Positions 56,024-63,892 of a stretch of DNA of 64,000 nt are shown piece after piece. Positions within the stretch are counted from its first letter, which is position 1. Each line of letters starts with the position of its first letter. Position numbers and translations under genes: made by a program. The notes below the pieces were generated by a model. It was not told where the DNA came from, did not search any database, and worked only from the letters and a program-made list of their open reading frames with translations. The stretch lies in assembly GCF_003932715.1 (NCBI RefSeq), contig NZ_CP020700.1, forward strand, positions 4,734,501-4,798,500, read 5' to 3'. The DNA comes from Streptomyces tsukubensis (GTDB taxonomy: Bacteria; Actinomycetota; Actinomycetes; Streptomycetales; Streptomycetaceae).

Positions 56024-57154
56024 TCAGCCGACGACGGTCCAGGTGTCGTTGCCCGCAAGCAGCGAGGCCAGATCGCCCTTGCCCCGCTGCTCGACGGCCT
56101 GGTCGAGCTGGTCCGCCATCAGCGTGTCGTACACCGGTCGCCGGACCGAGCGCAGCACACCGATCGGGGTGTGGTGGAGGGTGTCCGCATCCGCCAGCCG
56201 GGAGAGCGCGAAGGCCGTGGTCGGCGAGGCGCTGTGCGCGTCGTGGACCAGGATCCGGGACTCGTTCTCCGGGGTGACCTCGACGACTTCCAGGTCACCC
56301 GTCGTCTGGTTCCGGACGACGCCCTTGGCGCCGTCGGCGCCGAAGCGGATCGGCTCTCCGTGCTCCAGCCGGATCACCGCCTCCTCGGCCTGCTGCTTGT
56401 CCTTGAGGACTTCGAAGGCACCGTCGTTGAAGATATTGCAGTTCTGGTAGATCTCGACCAGCGCCGTGCCCTCGTGGTCGGCGGCGGCACGCAGCACCGA
56501 GGTGAGGTGCTTGCGGTCGGAGTCGACCGTCCGGGCGACGAAGGTGGCCTCCGCGCCCAGCGCCAGCGACACCGGGTTGAAGGGGGCGTCCAGGGAGCCC
56601 ATCGGGGTCGACTTGGTGATCTTGCCGACCTCGGAGGTGGGGCTGTACTGGCCCTTGGTCAGTCCGTAGATCCGGTTGTTGAAGAGGAGGATCTTCAGAT
56701 TGACGTTCCGCCGGAGGGCGTGGATGAGGTGGTTGCCGCCGATGGAGAGCGCGTCGCCGTCACCGGTGACCACCCAGACGCTCAGATCGCGGCGGGACGA
56801 GGAGAGCCCGGTCGCGATGGCCGGCGCCCGGCCGTGGATGGAGTGCATCCCGTAGGTGTTCATGTAGTACGGGAAACGGGAGGAGCAGCCGATCCCGGAG
56901 ACGAAGACGATGTTCTCCTTGGCGAGACCGAGCTCGGGCATGAAGCCCTGGACGGCCGCCAGGATCGCGTAGTCACCGCAGCCGGGGCACCAGCGGACTT
57001 CCTGGTCCGACTTGAAGTCCTTCATGGACTGCTTGGCCTCGGCCTTGGGCACCAGGGAGAGCAGACCGGAAGCGGCGCCGGTCCCGGGGGGCACGGCACC
57101 CGCGGCGGCCGGAGCCGCCGGCGCGGTCGCGGGATGCGCGGCGGTCTCAGTCAT
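56024..57154 (-). CDS. korB: 2-oxoacid:ferredoxin oxidoreductase, beta subunit
   Basis: This 376-residue thiamine-diphosphate subunit of the KorAB complex oxidises 2-oxoglutarate (or a related acid) to the CoA ester and reduces ferredoxin. Cluster and TPP residues are visible: WCPGCGDYAI near residue 55, SGIGCSSRFPYYMNTYGMHSIHGRAPAIATG near 87, and the TPP/Mg motif GDGDALSIGGNHLIHALRRN near 130, followed by NLKILLFNNRIYGLTKGQYSPTS. AAGGAGG lies 6 nt before ATG 57154, which overlaps korA by 8 nt. Confidence 0.97.
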   Translation of the reverse strand: MTETAAHPATAPAAPAAAGAVPPGTGAASGLLSLVPKAEAKQSMKDFKSDQEVRWCPGCGDYAILAAVQGFMPELGLAKENIVFVSGIGCSSRFPYYMNTYGMHSIHGRAPAIATGLSSSRRDLSVWVVTGDGDALSIGGNHLIHALRRNVNLKILLFNNRIYGLTKGQYSPTSEVGKITKSTPMGSLDAPFNPVSLALGAEATFVARTVDSDRKHLTSVLRAAADHEGTALVEIYQNCNIFNDGAFEVLKDKQQAEEAVIRLEHGEPIRFGADGAKGVVRNQTTGDLEVVEVTPENESRILVHDAHSASPTTAFALSRLADADTLHHTPIGVLRSVRRPVYDTLMADQLDQAVEQRGKGDLASLLAGNDTWTVVG

Positions 57155-59153
57155 CAATGGCCTCCTTGAGAACCGTGGCCAGCTGCTCGGCCTTGAACGG
57201 CATGCCGTTGACCTGGTTGAAGCTGTGCGCGTCGACGAGGTACTTCGCCCGGATCAGGGTGGCGAGCTGCCCCAGGTTCATCTCCGGCACCACCACCTTG
57301 CGGTAACGCCCGAGCACCTCGCCCAGGTTCCCCGGGAAGGGGTTCAGATGACGCAGATGGGCCTGGGCGATCGGCTCGCCCGCGGCCCGCAGCCGTCGGA
57401 CCGCGGCGGTGATCGGGCCGTACGTCGAGCCCCAGCCGAGCACCAGGGTGGTCGCGCCGTCCGGGTCGTCGACCTCCAGATCGGGCACGGCGACTCCGTC
57501 GATCTTGGCCTGGCGGGTGCGGACCATGAAGTCGTGGTTGGCCGGGTCGTACGAGATATTGCCCGTGCCGTCCTGCTTCTCGATGCCGCCGATCCGGTGT
57601 TCGAGGCCCGGGGTGCCTGGCACGGCCCAGGGGCGGGCCAGCGTCTCGGGGTCCCGCTTGTAGGGCCAGAAGACCTCGGTGCCGTCGGCGAGTTCGTGGT
57701 TGGGGCCGGTCGCGAAGCGGACCCGCAGATCGGGCAGCTCGTCCGGCTCCGGGACCCGCCACGGCTCGGAGCCGTTGGCCAGATAGCCGTCCGAGAGCAG
57801 GAAGACCGGGGTCCGGTACGCGAGGGCGATCCGGGCGGCGTCGATGGCCGCGTCGAAGCAGTCGGCGGGCGTGCGGGGGGCGACCACCGGCACCGGCGCC
57901 TCGCCGTTCCGCCCGTACATCGCCTGGAGCAGATCCGCCTGCTCGGTCTTGGTGGGCAGACCGGTGGAGGGACCGCCGCGCTGGATGTCCACGATCAGCA
58001 GCGGCAGCTCCAGGGAGACCGCCAGGCCGATCGTCTCGGACTTCAGCGCCACACCGGGCCCGGAGGTCGTCGTCACCGCCAGCGAACCGCCGAACGCGGC
58101 ACCGAGCGCCGCGCCGATCCCGGCGATCTCGTCCTCCGCCTGGAAGGTCCGCACACCGAAGTTCTTGTGCTTGGACAGCTCGTGGAGGATGTCGGAGGCC
58201 GGAGTGATCGGGTAGGAGCCCAGGTAGAGCGGCAGATCCGCCTGCCGGGCGGCGGCGATCAGTCCCAGTGAGAGGGCGAGGTTGCCGGAGATGTTCCGGT
58301 AGGTGCCGGTGGGGAAGGCCTTGGTGGCGGGCGCCACCTCGTAGGAGACGGCGAAGTCCTCCGTCGTCTCGCCGAAGTTCCAGCCGGCCCGGAAGGCGGC
58401 GATATTGGCCTCGGCGATCTGCGGCTTCTTGGCGAACTTGGTCCGCAGGAAGCTCTCCGTGCCCTCGGTGGGGCGGTGGTACATCCAGCTCAGCAGCCCC
58501 AGCGCGAACATGTTCTTGCTGCGCTCGGCCTCCTTGCGGGAGAGCCCGAAGTCCTTCAGCGCCTCGATGGTCAGCGTCGTCAGCGGCACCGGGTGGACGT
58601 TGTAGGCGTCGAGGGTGCCGTCCTCCAGTGGGGAGGCCTCGTAGCCGACCTTGGCCATCGCCCGCTTGGCGAACTCGTCCGTGTTGACGATGATCTCGCC
58701 ACCGCGCGGCACATCGGCGAGGTTCGCCTTGAGCGCGGCCGGGTTCATCGCGACCAGCACATTGGGCGCGTCGCCGGGGGTGAGGATGTCGTGGTCGGCG
58801 AAGTGCAGCTGGAAGCTGGAGACGCCGGGCAGGGTTCCGGCAGGGGCACGGATCTCGGCCGGGAAGTTCGGCAGCGTGGAGAGGTCGTTCCCGAAGGAAG
58901 CGGTCTCGGAGGTGAAACGGTCTCCCGTGAGCTGCATACCGTCACCGGAGTCGCCCGCGAACCGGATGATCACCCGGTCCAGCTTGCGGACCTCCTTCAC
59001 CGGCGCCACGCCTTCACCGCCGGCCGGAGCGGAGCCCGCTCCGGCCGCGGAGGCGCGTGGTCCACCGACAACCGCCTCGGTGGCGTCTCCGGCCCCGCTG
59101 ACCCCGTCGGCCTCGTCGGCATGCTCGGCTGGGCTACTGACCTGGCTGGTCAC
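57147..59153 (-). CDS. korA: 2-oxoacid:ferredoxin oxidoreductase, fused gamma-alpha subunit
   Basis: This 668-residue subunit has, in order, an Ala/Gly-rich head (1-52), a gamma domain (RVIIRFAGDSGDGMQLTGDRF near 60 to ~240) and an alpha domain (GNLALSLGLIAAARQADLPLYLGSYPITPASDILHEL near 290; TTTSGPGVALKSETIGLAV near 360). A C-terminal transketolase-like part completes it. This gamma-alpha fusion is normal for actinobacterial and mycobacterial KorA. GTG 59153 is preceded by GGGAGG. It is cotranscribed with korB and offers a ferredoxin-linked alternative to 2-oxoglutarate dehydrogenase. Confidence 0.97.
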   Translation of the reverse strand: MTSQVSSPAEHADEADGVSGAGDATEAVVGGPRASAAGAGSAPAGGEGVAPVKEVRKLDRVIIRFAGDSGDGMQLTGDRFTSETASFGNDLSTLPNFPAEIRAPAGTLPGVSSFQLHFADHDILTPGDAPNVLVAMNPAALKANLADVPRGGEIIVNTDEFAKRAMAKVGYEASPLEDGTLDAYNVHPVPLTTLTIEALKDFGLSRKEAERSKNMFALGLLSWMYHRPTEGTESFLRTKFAKKPQIAEANIAAFRAGWNFGETTEDFAVSYEVAPATKAFPTGTYRNISGNLALSLGLIAAARQADLPLYLGSYPITPASDILHELSKHKNFGVRTFQAEDEIAGIGAALGAAFGGSLAVTTTSGPGVALKSETIGLAVSLELPLLIVDIQRGGPSTGLPTKTEQADLLQAMYGRNGEAPVPVVAPRTPADCFDAAIDAARIALAYRTPVFLLSDGYLANGSEPWRVPEPDELPDLRVRFATGPNHELADGTEVFWPYKRDPETLARPWAVPGTPGLEHRIGGIEKQDGTGNISYDPANHDFMVRTRQAKIDGVAVPDLEVDDPDGATTLVLGWGSTYGPITAAVRRLRAAGEPIAQAHLRHLNPFPGNLGEVLGRYRKVVVPEMNLGQLATLIRAKYLVDAHSFNQVNGMPFKAEQLATVLKEAIDD

Positions 59154-59301
59154 TGAACTGGACCTCCCTTGAGGCGGCTGCTGGGGCCGGCCGTCCCACT
59201 GGCCGTTCCACGAGCAACCCTACGTCGGTAAGGGTCACCTTCCCCGTGCCGCTCATATGCTGGACTGGAATGTGAGACGCCTCTTTGTCCTGGTCTGTCA
59301 T
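59134..59301 (-). CDS. Possible 55-residue small ORF overlapping the korA start
   Basis: The frame opens at ATG 59301 (GGGGTGA upstream) and ends with TAG at 59136-59134, overlapping korA by 20 nt. The product reads like a folded peptide in places (GKVTLTDVGLLVERPVGRP), but GC at third positions is only about 70%, low for this genome. It may be a leader peptide or a chance frame. Confidence 0.25.
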   Translation of the reverse strand: MTDQDKEASHIPVQHMSGTGKVTLTDVGLLVERPVGRPAPAAASREVQFSDQPGQ

Positions 59302-59361
59302 ACTTCACCCCGCCTCGGGGGTTGGCCGGGCTGGACACTCCCGGCTCGTACTTTGGTAGTA

Positions 59362-59395
59362 GGACCCGTCCCGCCATGCGGTATCTGACGGGCCC
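59362..59395 (-). terminator. Hairpin before the response regulator stop
   Basis: GGACCCGTC (59362-59370) and GACGGGCCC (59387-59395) form a 9-bp stem with one mismatch, just past the response regulator stop in the minus direction. Confidence 0.5.
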
Positions 59396-59403
59396 TCAGC
59401 CCG

Positions 59404-60078
59404 CTAGGAATTGAGATAGGTGAGTACGGCCAGCACTCGGCGGTGATCCCCGTCACTGGGGGAGAGCCCGAGCTTCTGGAAGATGTTGCTCACGTGCTTC
59501 TCGACCGCACCCTCGCTCACCACCAGCTGCTTCGCGATCGCCGAGTTCGTCCGCCCCTCGGCCATCAGACCGAGGACCTCCCGCTCCCGCGGTGTCAGTC
59601 TGACCAGCACGTCCTGCTTACGGCTGCGGCCCAGCAGCTGGGCCACGACCTCGGGGTCCAGCGCGGTCCCCCCGCCGGCCACCCGCACCACCGCGTCCAC
59701 GAACTCGCGGACCTCGGCGACCCGGTCCTTCAGCAGATAGCCCACGCCCCGGCTGCTGCCCGCCAGCAGCTCCGTCGCGTACCGCTCCTCCACATACTGG
59801 GAGAGGACGAGGACCCCTATGCCCGGATGGTCACGGCGCAGCCGCACCGCCGCCCGGACCCCCTCGTCCGTATGCGTCGGCGGCATCCGCACATCGGCCA
59901 CCACCACGTCCGGCAGCGTCCCCGCAGCGGCAAGATCGCCCACCGTCTTGACCAGCGCGTCACCGTCGCCCACCCCGGCGACCACGTCATGGCCGCGGTC
60001 GGTCAGCAGCCTCGTCAGCCCTTCGCGGAGCAGTACCGAATCCTCGGCGATGACCACCCGCACCCTGTTGTCTTCCAC
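59404..60078 (-). CDS. LuxR/NarL family response regulator
   Basis: This 224-residue regulator has a receiver domain (VRVVIAEDSVLLREGLTRLL at the N-terminus; phospho-Asp in VVVADVRMPP near residue 57; Lys in GYLLKDRV near 110). A LuxR-type helix-turn-helix follows (LTPREREVLGLMAEGRTNSAIAKQLVVSEGAVEKHVSNIFQKLGL near 155-200). GTG 60078 is preferred over the adjacent GTG 60081; no start further upstream has a ribosome site. Two paralogous sensor kinases lie upstream on the same strand, and no second regulator is present, so both may signal to it. Confidence 0.95.
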   Translation of the reverse strand: MEDNRVRVVIAEDSVLLREGLTRLLTDRGHDVVAGVGDGDALVKTVGDLAAAGTLPDVVVADVRMPPTHTDEGVRAAVRLRRDHPGIGVLVLSQYVEERYATELLAGSSRGVGYLLKDRVAEVREFVDAVVRVAGGGTALDPEVVAQLLGRSRKQDVLVRLTPREREVLGLMAEGRTNSAIAKQLVVSEGAVEKHVSNIFQKLGLSPSDGDHRRVLAVLTYLNS

Positions 60079-60171
60079 CACAGCCCCGTTCCCCCACACG
60101 TTCGATCCGTCCCGGCCCGTCTGCTTGCGACCACCAGCATCCCAGTATCGGGACGGACCCGGGAAAGCCTG

Positions 60172-60184
60172 TGGATAACTCACC
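60172..60184 (+). promoter_or_regulatory. GGATAAC-type motif upstream of the response regulator
   Basis: TGGATAACTCACC is a weaker relative of the 16-bp boxes at 61855 and 63355, in the same orientation. The reverse complement also contains TTATCCACA, an E. coli-type DnaA box, so the resemblance may be chance. Confidence 0.3.
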
Positions 60185-60307
60185 GGCTCAGGGGGAACCG
60201 GGGGCCGGAGAGGAACGGTGTAGGGGGCAAGGGGCGCAGTGCCCCGGGGCGAGTACCTGCGCTTGGCGGGGGAAGGGGGCGGGTGCCCTACGGGACCGTA
60301 CGCCGGA

Positions 60308-60354
60308 GAGCCGGTGCATTACCGTGCGACGGCCGCACGGTAATGCACCGGCTC
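60308..60354. repeat. Perfect 21-bp inverted repeat with 5-nt loop
   Basis: Arms 60308-60328 and 60334-60354 are fully complementary; the loop is ACGGC. It lies 71 nt beyond the kinase-1 stop in the minus direction, with no U-tract. It would form a very stable RNA hairpin in any transcript running from kinase 1 into the regulator gene. Confidence 0.9.
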
Positions 60355-60424
60355 AAGGGCCGCGCCGCCCGAGGCGATGCCCGGCTGTCCCGGCGGCCGG
60401 ACACCGGTCCTGCACGGCCGGGCG

Positions 60425-61756
60425 TCACCCCCGCCAGGGCAGCTCCGCGGTCACCGTGGTCGGCCCGCCGACCGGGGAGTCGACCGCGAGAACGCCGTCC
60501 ACCGAATCCAGCCGCTCCGCCAGCCCCGCGAGCCCACTGCCCGCGGTCACATCGGCACCGCCCTGCCCGTCGTCGCCGACCTGAATCATGAGCCGGTTCT
60601 CCGACCGCCACACCTCGACGGTCGCCTTGCGGGCCCGGGAGTGCTTGCTGACGTTCTGCAGCAGCTCCGAGACGGTGAAGTAGGCGATGCCTTCGATCGC
60701 CGCGGCCGGCCGCGAGTCCAGATCCACATCCACCGACACCGGGACGGTGCAGCGGGAGGCGACGGAGGAGAGCGCGGCGTCGAGTCCGCGATCGGTGAGA
60801 ACGGCCGGGTGGATACCGCGGGCCAGATCGCGCAGCTCCTGAAGGGCGATCTTGACCTCGCCGTGGGCCTCGTCGACCATCGCCGCCGCGGCGTCCGGGT
60901 CCTCCAGCAGCTTCTCCTTCGCCAGCCCGAGGTCCATGGCGAGGGCCACCAGCCTGGCCTGGGCGCCGTCGTGCAGATCACGCTCTATTCGGCGCAGGTC
61001 CGCGGCGGCGGTGTCGACCACGATCCCCCGGTCCGACTCCAGCTCCACCACCCGCTCCGCCAGCTTCGACGGCCCCAGCAGCCCCGAGACCATGATCCGG
61101 TCCACGTAGGCGAAGCCCCGGATCAGCCACGCCGTGACCAGCACCGTCGCCAGACCGGCCACCGAGGTCGCGGCCATCTCGAACGGCGTGTCCAGGAACA
61201 GCTCCGTGTCCTTGCCGTCGCCGTAGATCATGATGCCCGGCTGGTCCCAGTAGGTCGGGAACATCCACCGCCACAGCGGATACAGCAGCAGCGACCAGCC
61301 CGTGAGCCATGCCGTCAGCACGACCGTGAAGGACGTCACCGCCCACGGGAAGTGCAGCAGCGAGTAGAGCAGATGCCGCCAGGACGACCCGCTCTTGAGC
61401 ACCGCGCCGATCCACGACATCAGCCCGTTGCTACGGGGCCGCAGGGGCTCCGGCGAGTCCACGTCGAGATCGAGCAGCAGCCGCGCCCGGCTCCGCTCCA
61501 GGGCCCCGAAGGCCCGGCAGCCCGCGAGCGCGGCCGCCAGCACGGGAACCCCGACGAAGGTGATCAGCAGCCCGGCGCTCAGCGAGACCGTCGTCACCGC
61601 GAAGGTGAAGAAGATGATGCTGACCGGCAGGCTCAGCATCACGTACCAGAACTCGCGCCACGTCCGCCCCTCGAACGGCGCGCGCAGCGCCGACGGCACG
61701 ATACGACGGCGCTCGACGTGCCCTTCGTACCGCTGCATTCGATCTTCCGTTGCCAT
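60425..61756 (-). CDS. Sensor histidine kinase 1 (putative-sensor/HisKA_3 type)
   Basis: This 443-residue membrane kinase has an N-terminal sensor region with four or so helices (residues 30-80, 130-165, 200-225) of the putative-sensor type. A dimerisation domain with the phospho-acceptor follows (RIERDLHDGAQARLVALAM near 255). The HATPase has N-box ELLQNVSKHSRA near 370 and G-box GDDGQGGA...GSGLAGLAERL near 400. ATG 61756 has AAGGA upstream. The ~310 bp coding the HisKA_3 region are about 95% identical to kinase 2. The response regulator lies 346 nt downstream. Confidence 0.95.
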   Translation of the reverse strand: MATEDRMQRYEGHVERRRIVPSALRAPFEGRTWREFWYVMLSLPVSIIFFTFAVTTVSLSAGLLITFVGVPVLAAALAGCRAFGALERSRARLLLDLDVDSPEPLRPRSNGLMSWIGAVLKSGSSWRHLLYSLLHFPWAVTSFTVVLTAWLTGWSLLLYPLWRWMFPTYWDQPGIMIYGDGKDTELFLDTPFEMAATSVAGLATVLVTAWLIRGFAYVDRIMVSGLLGPSKLAERVVELESDRGIVVDTAAADLRRIERDLHDGAQARLVALAMDLGLAKEKLLEDPDAAAAMVDEAHGEVKIALQELRDLARGIHPAVLTDRGLDAALSSVASRCTVPVSVDVDLDSRPAAAIEGIAYFTVSELLQNVSKHSRARKATVEVWRSENRLMIQVGDDGQGGADVTAGSGLAGLAERLDSVDGVLAVDSPVGGPTTVTAELPWRG

Positions 61757-61854
61757 CGGGTTCGTTCCTTCTGCGAGGCGGGCTCCGGTCATGCACCCAG
61801 GATGCTTCTCCGCCGGACCTGCCCACCATGGTGTTCGGGGGCCTCTTCAAAGGG

Positions 61855-61870
61855 GGGTTATCCCCACCCT
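61855..61870 (+). promoter_or_regulatory. Shared box upstream of sensor kinase 1
   Basis: GGGTTATCCCCACCCT, 99 nt upstream of the kinase-1 start, matches the box upstream of kinase 2 at 14 of 16 positions. The core GGGGTTATCCCC is near-palindromic. Confidence 0.5.
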
Positions 61871-61885
61871 GCCACCGGACCGGCC

Positions 61886-63292
61886 CTATCCCCGCCCACC
61901 CGACGCCCTGCCGGTGCCACCCGCGGCCGGCATCGCGTCCCGGTCGCGCCACGGGATCTCCACCGTCACCGTCGTCGGACCGCCCACCGGGGACTCCAGC
62001 ACGAACAGCCCGTCCACCGCCCCCAGCCGCTCCGCGAGCCCCGCCATGCCCGTCCCCCCGTCCAGCCGGGCACCGCCCTTCCCGTCATCCGTGACCTGGA
62101 GCATCATCCGCCCCTCCACTCGCCATACATCGACCCCCGCCTGCCGTGCCCCGGAGTGCTTGCTGACGTTCTGCAGCAGCTCCGAGACGGTGAAGTAGGC
62201 GATTCCTTCGATCGCCGCCGCGGGCCGCTCCGCAAGCTCGACCGAGACCGACACCGGGACGGTGCAGCGGGAGGCGACGGAGGAGAGCGCGGCGTCGAGT
62301 CCGCGGTCGGTGAGGACGGCCGGGTGGATGCCGCGGGCCAGATCGCGCAGCTCCTGGAGGGCGAGTTTGACCTCGCCGTGGGCCTCGTCGACCATCACCG
62401 CCGCGGCGTCCGGGTCCTCCAGCAGCTTCTCCTTCGCCAGCCCCAGCCCCATCGCGAGTGCCACCAGCCTGGCCTGGGCGCCGTCGTGCAGATCGCGTTC
62501 GATCCGGCGCAGGTCCGCGGCGGCGGTGTCGACCACGATCCCCCGGTCCGACTCCAGCTCGGCGATCCGCCGCTCCAGCTCGTCGGAGGGCGAGAGCAGC
62601 CCCCGTACCATCACGCGGTCGGCGTTCCCCATCCCGCGGGCGAGATGGCCGAGCGCGGGCCAGAGCAGGACGACCCCCAGCAGCGTGATCACGAACGTCA
62701 CCACGCCCCAGGGCAGCCGTATCAGGCAGTACAGCACCGCGCGCCAGCCGACCGGATCCTTCAGGGCCGCCCACAGCCGGCCGAAGAACCCGTCGTCCGG
62801 GTGCGCGCCGCGCAGCGGGCTGGGCTCGTCGACCCGTACCCCCAGCAGACGGCGCGCCCTCGCCCGCTCCGATCTGCCGATCAGCCGCGCCCCGGCCAGC
62901 CCCGTCGCCAGCACCGGGAGTCCGATCACGGTCAGGGAGAGTGCCGTGCCCACCAGGATCGTGACGATCACGTAAACGAAATGCAGCAGCGACAGCGGCA
63001 GATTGGCGAGGAGATGGACGACCTCCTTCCAGGTGCGCGCGTCATAGGCGAAGCCCGGGGACGGCAGCCGCTCCGGGCCGTGCCCGGGCCCGTCCTGCGA
63101 CCACCTGTCCTGCGGCCTGTCCTTCGGTCCGTCCTTCGACCTGTCCTGCGGGCCGGACGAAGCGGGCCGGGCCCTGCGGCCCCACCCACGGGCGGCCACC
63201 GGGCGCCCCTTTTCGGGGCGGGGCGCGAAATCGCCGGAAGACCCCTGCTCAGGGCCTCCGGCCGGGTGGGATGCGAGATGTCCGGCAGTCAT
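61886..63292 (-). CDS. Sensor histidine kinase 2, paralogue of kinase 1
   Basis: This 468-residue membrane kinase has a hydrophilic ~85-residue head rich in Asp, Gly, Pro and Arg. A sensor region follows with helix pairs near 100-135 and 195-220, then the HisKA_3 motif RIERDLHDGAQARLVALAM near 270 and HATPase motifs ELLQNVSKHSGA near 385 and DDGKGGA...GTGMAGLAERL. The tail is Gly-rich. The kinase core nearly equals kinase 1, while the sensor parts differ, so the two probably detect different signals. ATG 63292 is used; its ribosome site is weak. The shared box lies 63 nt upstream. Confidence 0.94.
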   Translation of the reverse strand: MTAGHLASHPAGGPEQGSSGDFAPRPEKGRPVAARGWGRRARPASSGPQDRSKDGPKDRPQDRWSQDGPGHGPERLPSPGFAYDARTWKEVVHLLANLPLSLLHFVYVIVTILVGTALSLTVIGLPVLATGLAGARLIGRSERARARRLLGVRVDEPSPLRGAHPDDGFFGRLWAALKDPVGWRAVLYCLIRLPWGVVTFVITLLGVVLLWPALGHLARGMGNADRVMVRGLLSPSDELERRIAELESDRGIVVDTAAADLRRIERDLHDGAQARLVALAMGLGLAKEKLLEDPDAAAVMVDEAHGEVKLALQELRDLARGIHPAVLTDRGLDAALSSVASRCTVPVSVSVELAERPAAAIEGIAYFTVSELLQNVSKHSGARQAGVDVWRVEGRMMLQVTDDGKGGARLDGGTGMAGLAERLGAVDGLFVLESPVGGPTTVTVEIPWRDRDAMPAAGGTGRASGGRG

Positions 63293-63354
63293 ACCCGTCA
63301 GCCTGCCCGGCCGGGCAGCCCGGCGCCATGAGGGTAGGTCGCCGGATACCGGTA

Positions 63355-63370
63355 GGGATAACCCCACCCT
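63355..63370 (+). promoter_or_regulatory. Shared box between sensor kinase 2 and nuoA2
   Basis: GGGATAACCCCACCCT lies 63 nt upstream of the kinase-2 start and 112 nt upstream of nuoA2. It matches the box at 61855-61870, exactly 1500 bp away, at 14 of 16 positions. It could control both divergent genes. Confidence 0.5.
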
Positions 63371-63408
63371 TGGCCGACGCGACTGCTTACGTTGCTTTTA
63401 ACAGGGCC

Positions 63409-63414
63409 TAGACT
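63409..63414 (+). promoter_or_regulatory. Candidate -10 box of nuoA2
   Basis: TAGACT with CTTACG 17 nt upstream is the best promoter candidate for the second complex I cluster. Confidence 0.4.
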
Positions 63415-63481
63415 CCCGTGCGTACGGAACGTGGTTTCCGCGTGCTTTCACAGTGGACGAGGTCAGGGAGCGAGGGCAGAG

Positions 63482-63892
63482 GTGCCGGAACCGACCGTGG
63501 CCGGACTCGCGGCGGAGCGGGCCGACGACTACTTCGCCGGTTACTCGGTAGTCGGGTTGCTCGCGCTGATCGGCGTGATCTTCGTGGCCGTTGCCTTCGG
63601 CGCGGGACGCCTGCTGCGGCCCGTCGTCCCGACTCCGGAGAAACTGCTCACCTACGAATGCGGAGTCGACCCCGTCGGCGAGGGCTGGGCCCACACCCAG
63701 GTCCGCTACTACGTCTACGCGTTCCTCTATGTGATCTTCGCCGTCGATTCGATCTTCCTGTTCCCCTGGGCCACGGTCTTCGCCGCGGCGGGGTACGGCG
63801 CGACGACCCTCGTGGAAATGTTCATCTTCCTCGGCTTCCTTGCCGTGGGCCTGCTGTACGCATGGAAGAAGGGCGTCCTGACATGGACGTGA
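63482..63892 (+). CDS. nuoA: NADH-quinone oxidoreductase subunit A, second copy
   Basis: This 136-residue membrane subunit is clearly NuoA-like: three helices, TYECGVDPVGEGWAHTQVRYYVYAFLYVIF in the conserved loop, and DSIFLFPWATVF at helix 2. It diverges widely from the operon copy at 21902, so it belongs to a distinct cluster rather than a recent duplication. GTG 63482 has GAGGG-rich sequence upstream. The nuoB-like gene starts 10 nt before its stop. In S. coelicolor a second, incomplete nuo cluster is known; this looks like its start. Confidence 0.94.
   Translation: MPEPTVAGLAAERADDYFAGYSVVGLLALIGVIFVAVAFGAGRLLRPVVPTPEKLLTYECGVDPVGEGWAHTQVRYYVYAFLYVIFAVDSIFLFPWATVFAAAGYGATTLVEMFIFLGFLAVGLLYAWKKGVLTWT

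Larger units (their letters stand above)
60079..60424. other. Gap between sensor kinase 1 and the response regulator
   Basis: These 346 bp have no gene. They hold a perfect 21-bp inverted repeat (60308-60354) and a GGATAAC motif (60173-60179) related to the box found upstream of both kinases. Confidence 0.6.

Noticed and set aside
60171..60186. TTATCCACA on the minus strand as a DnaA box
   Set aside because: Only one copy is present, the Streptomyces consensus is TTGTCCACA, and no replication genes are near.
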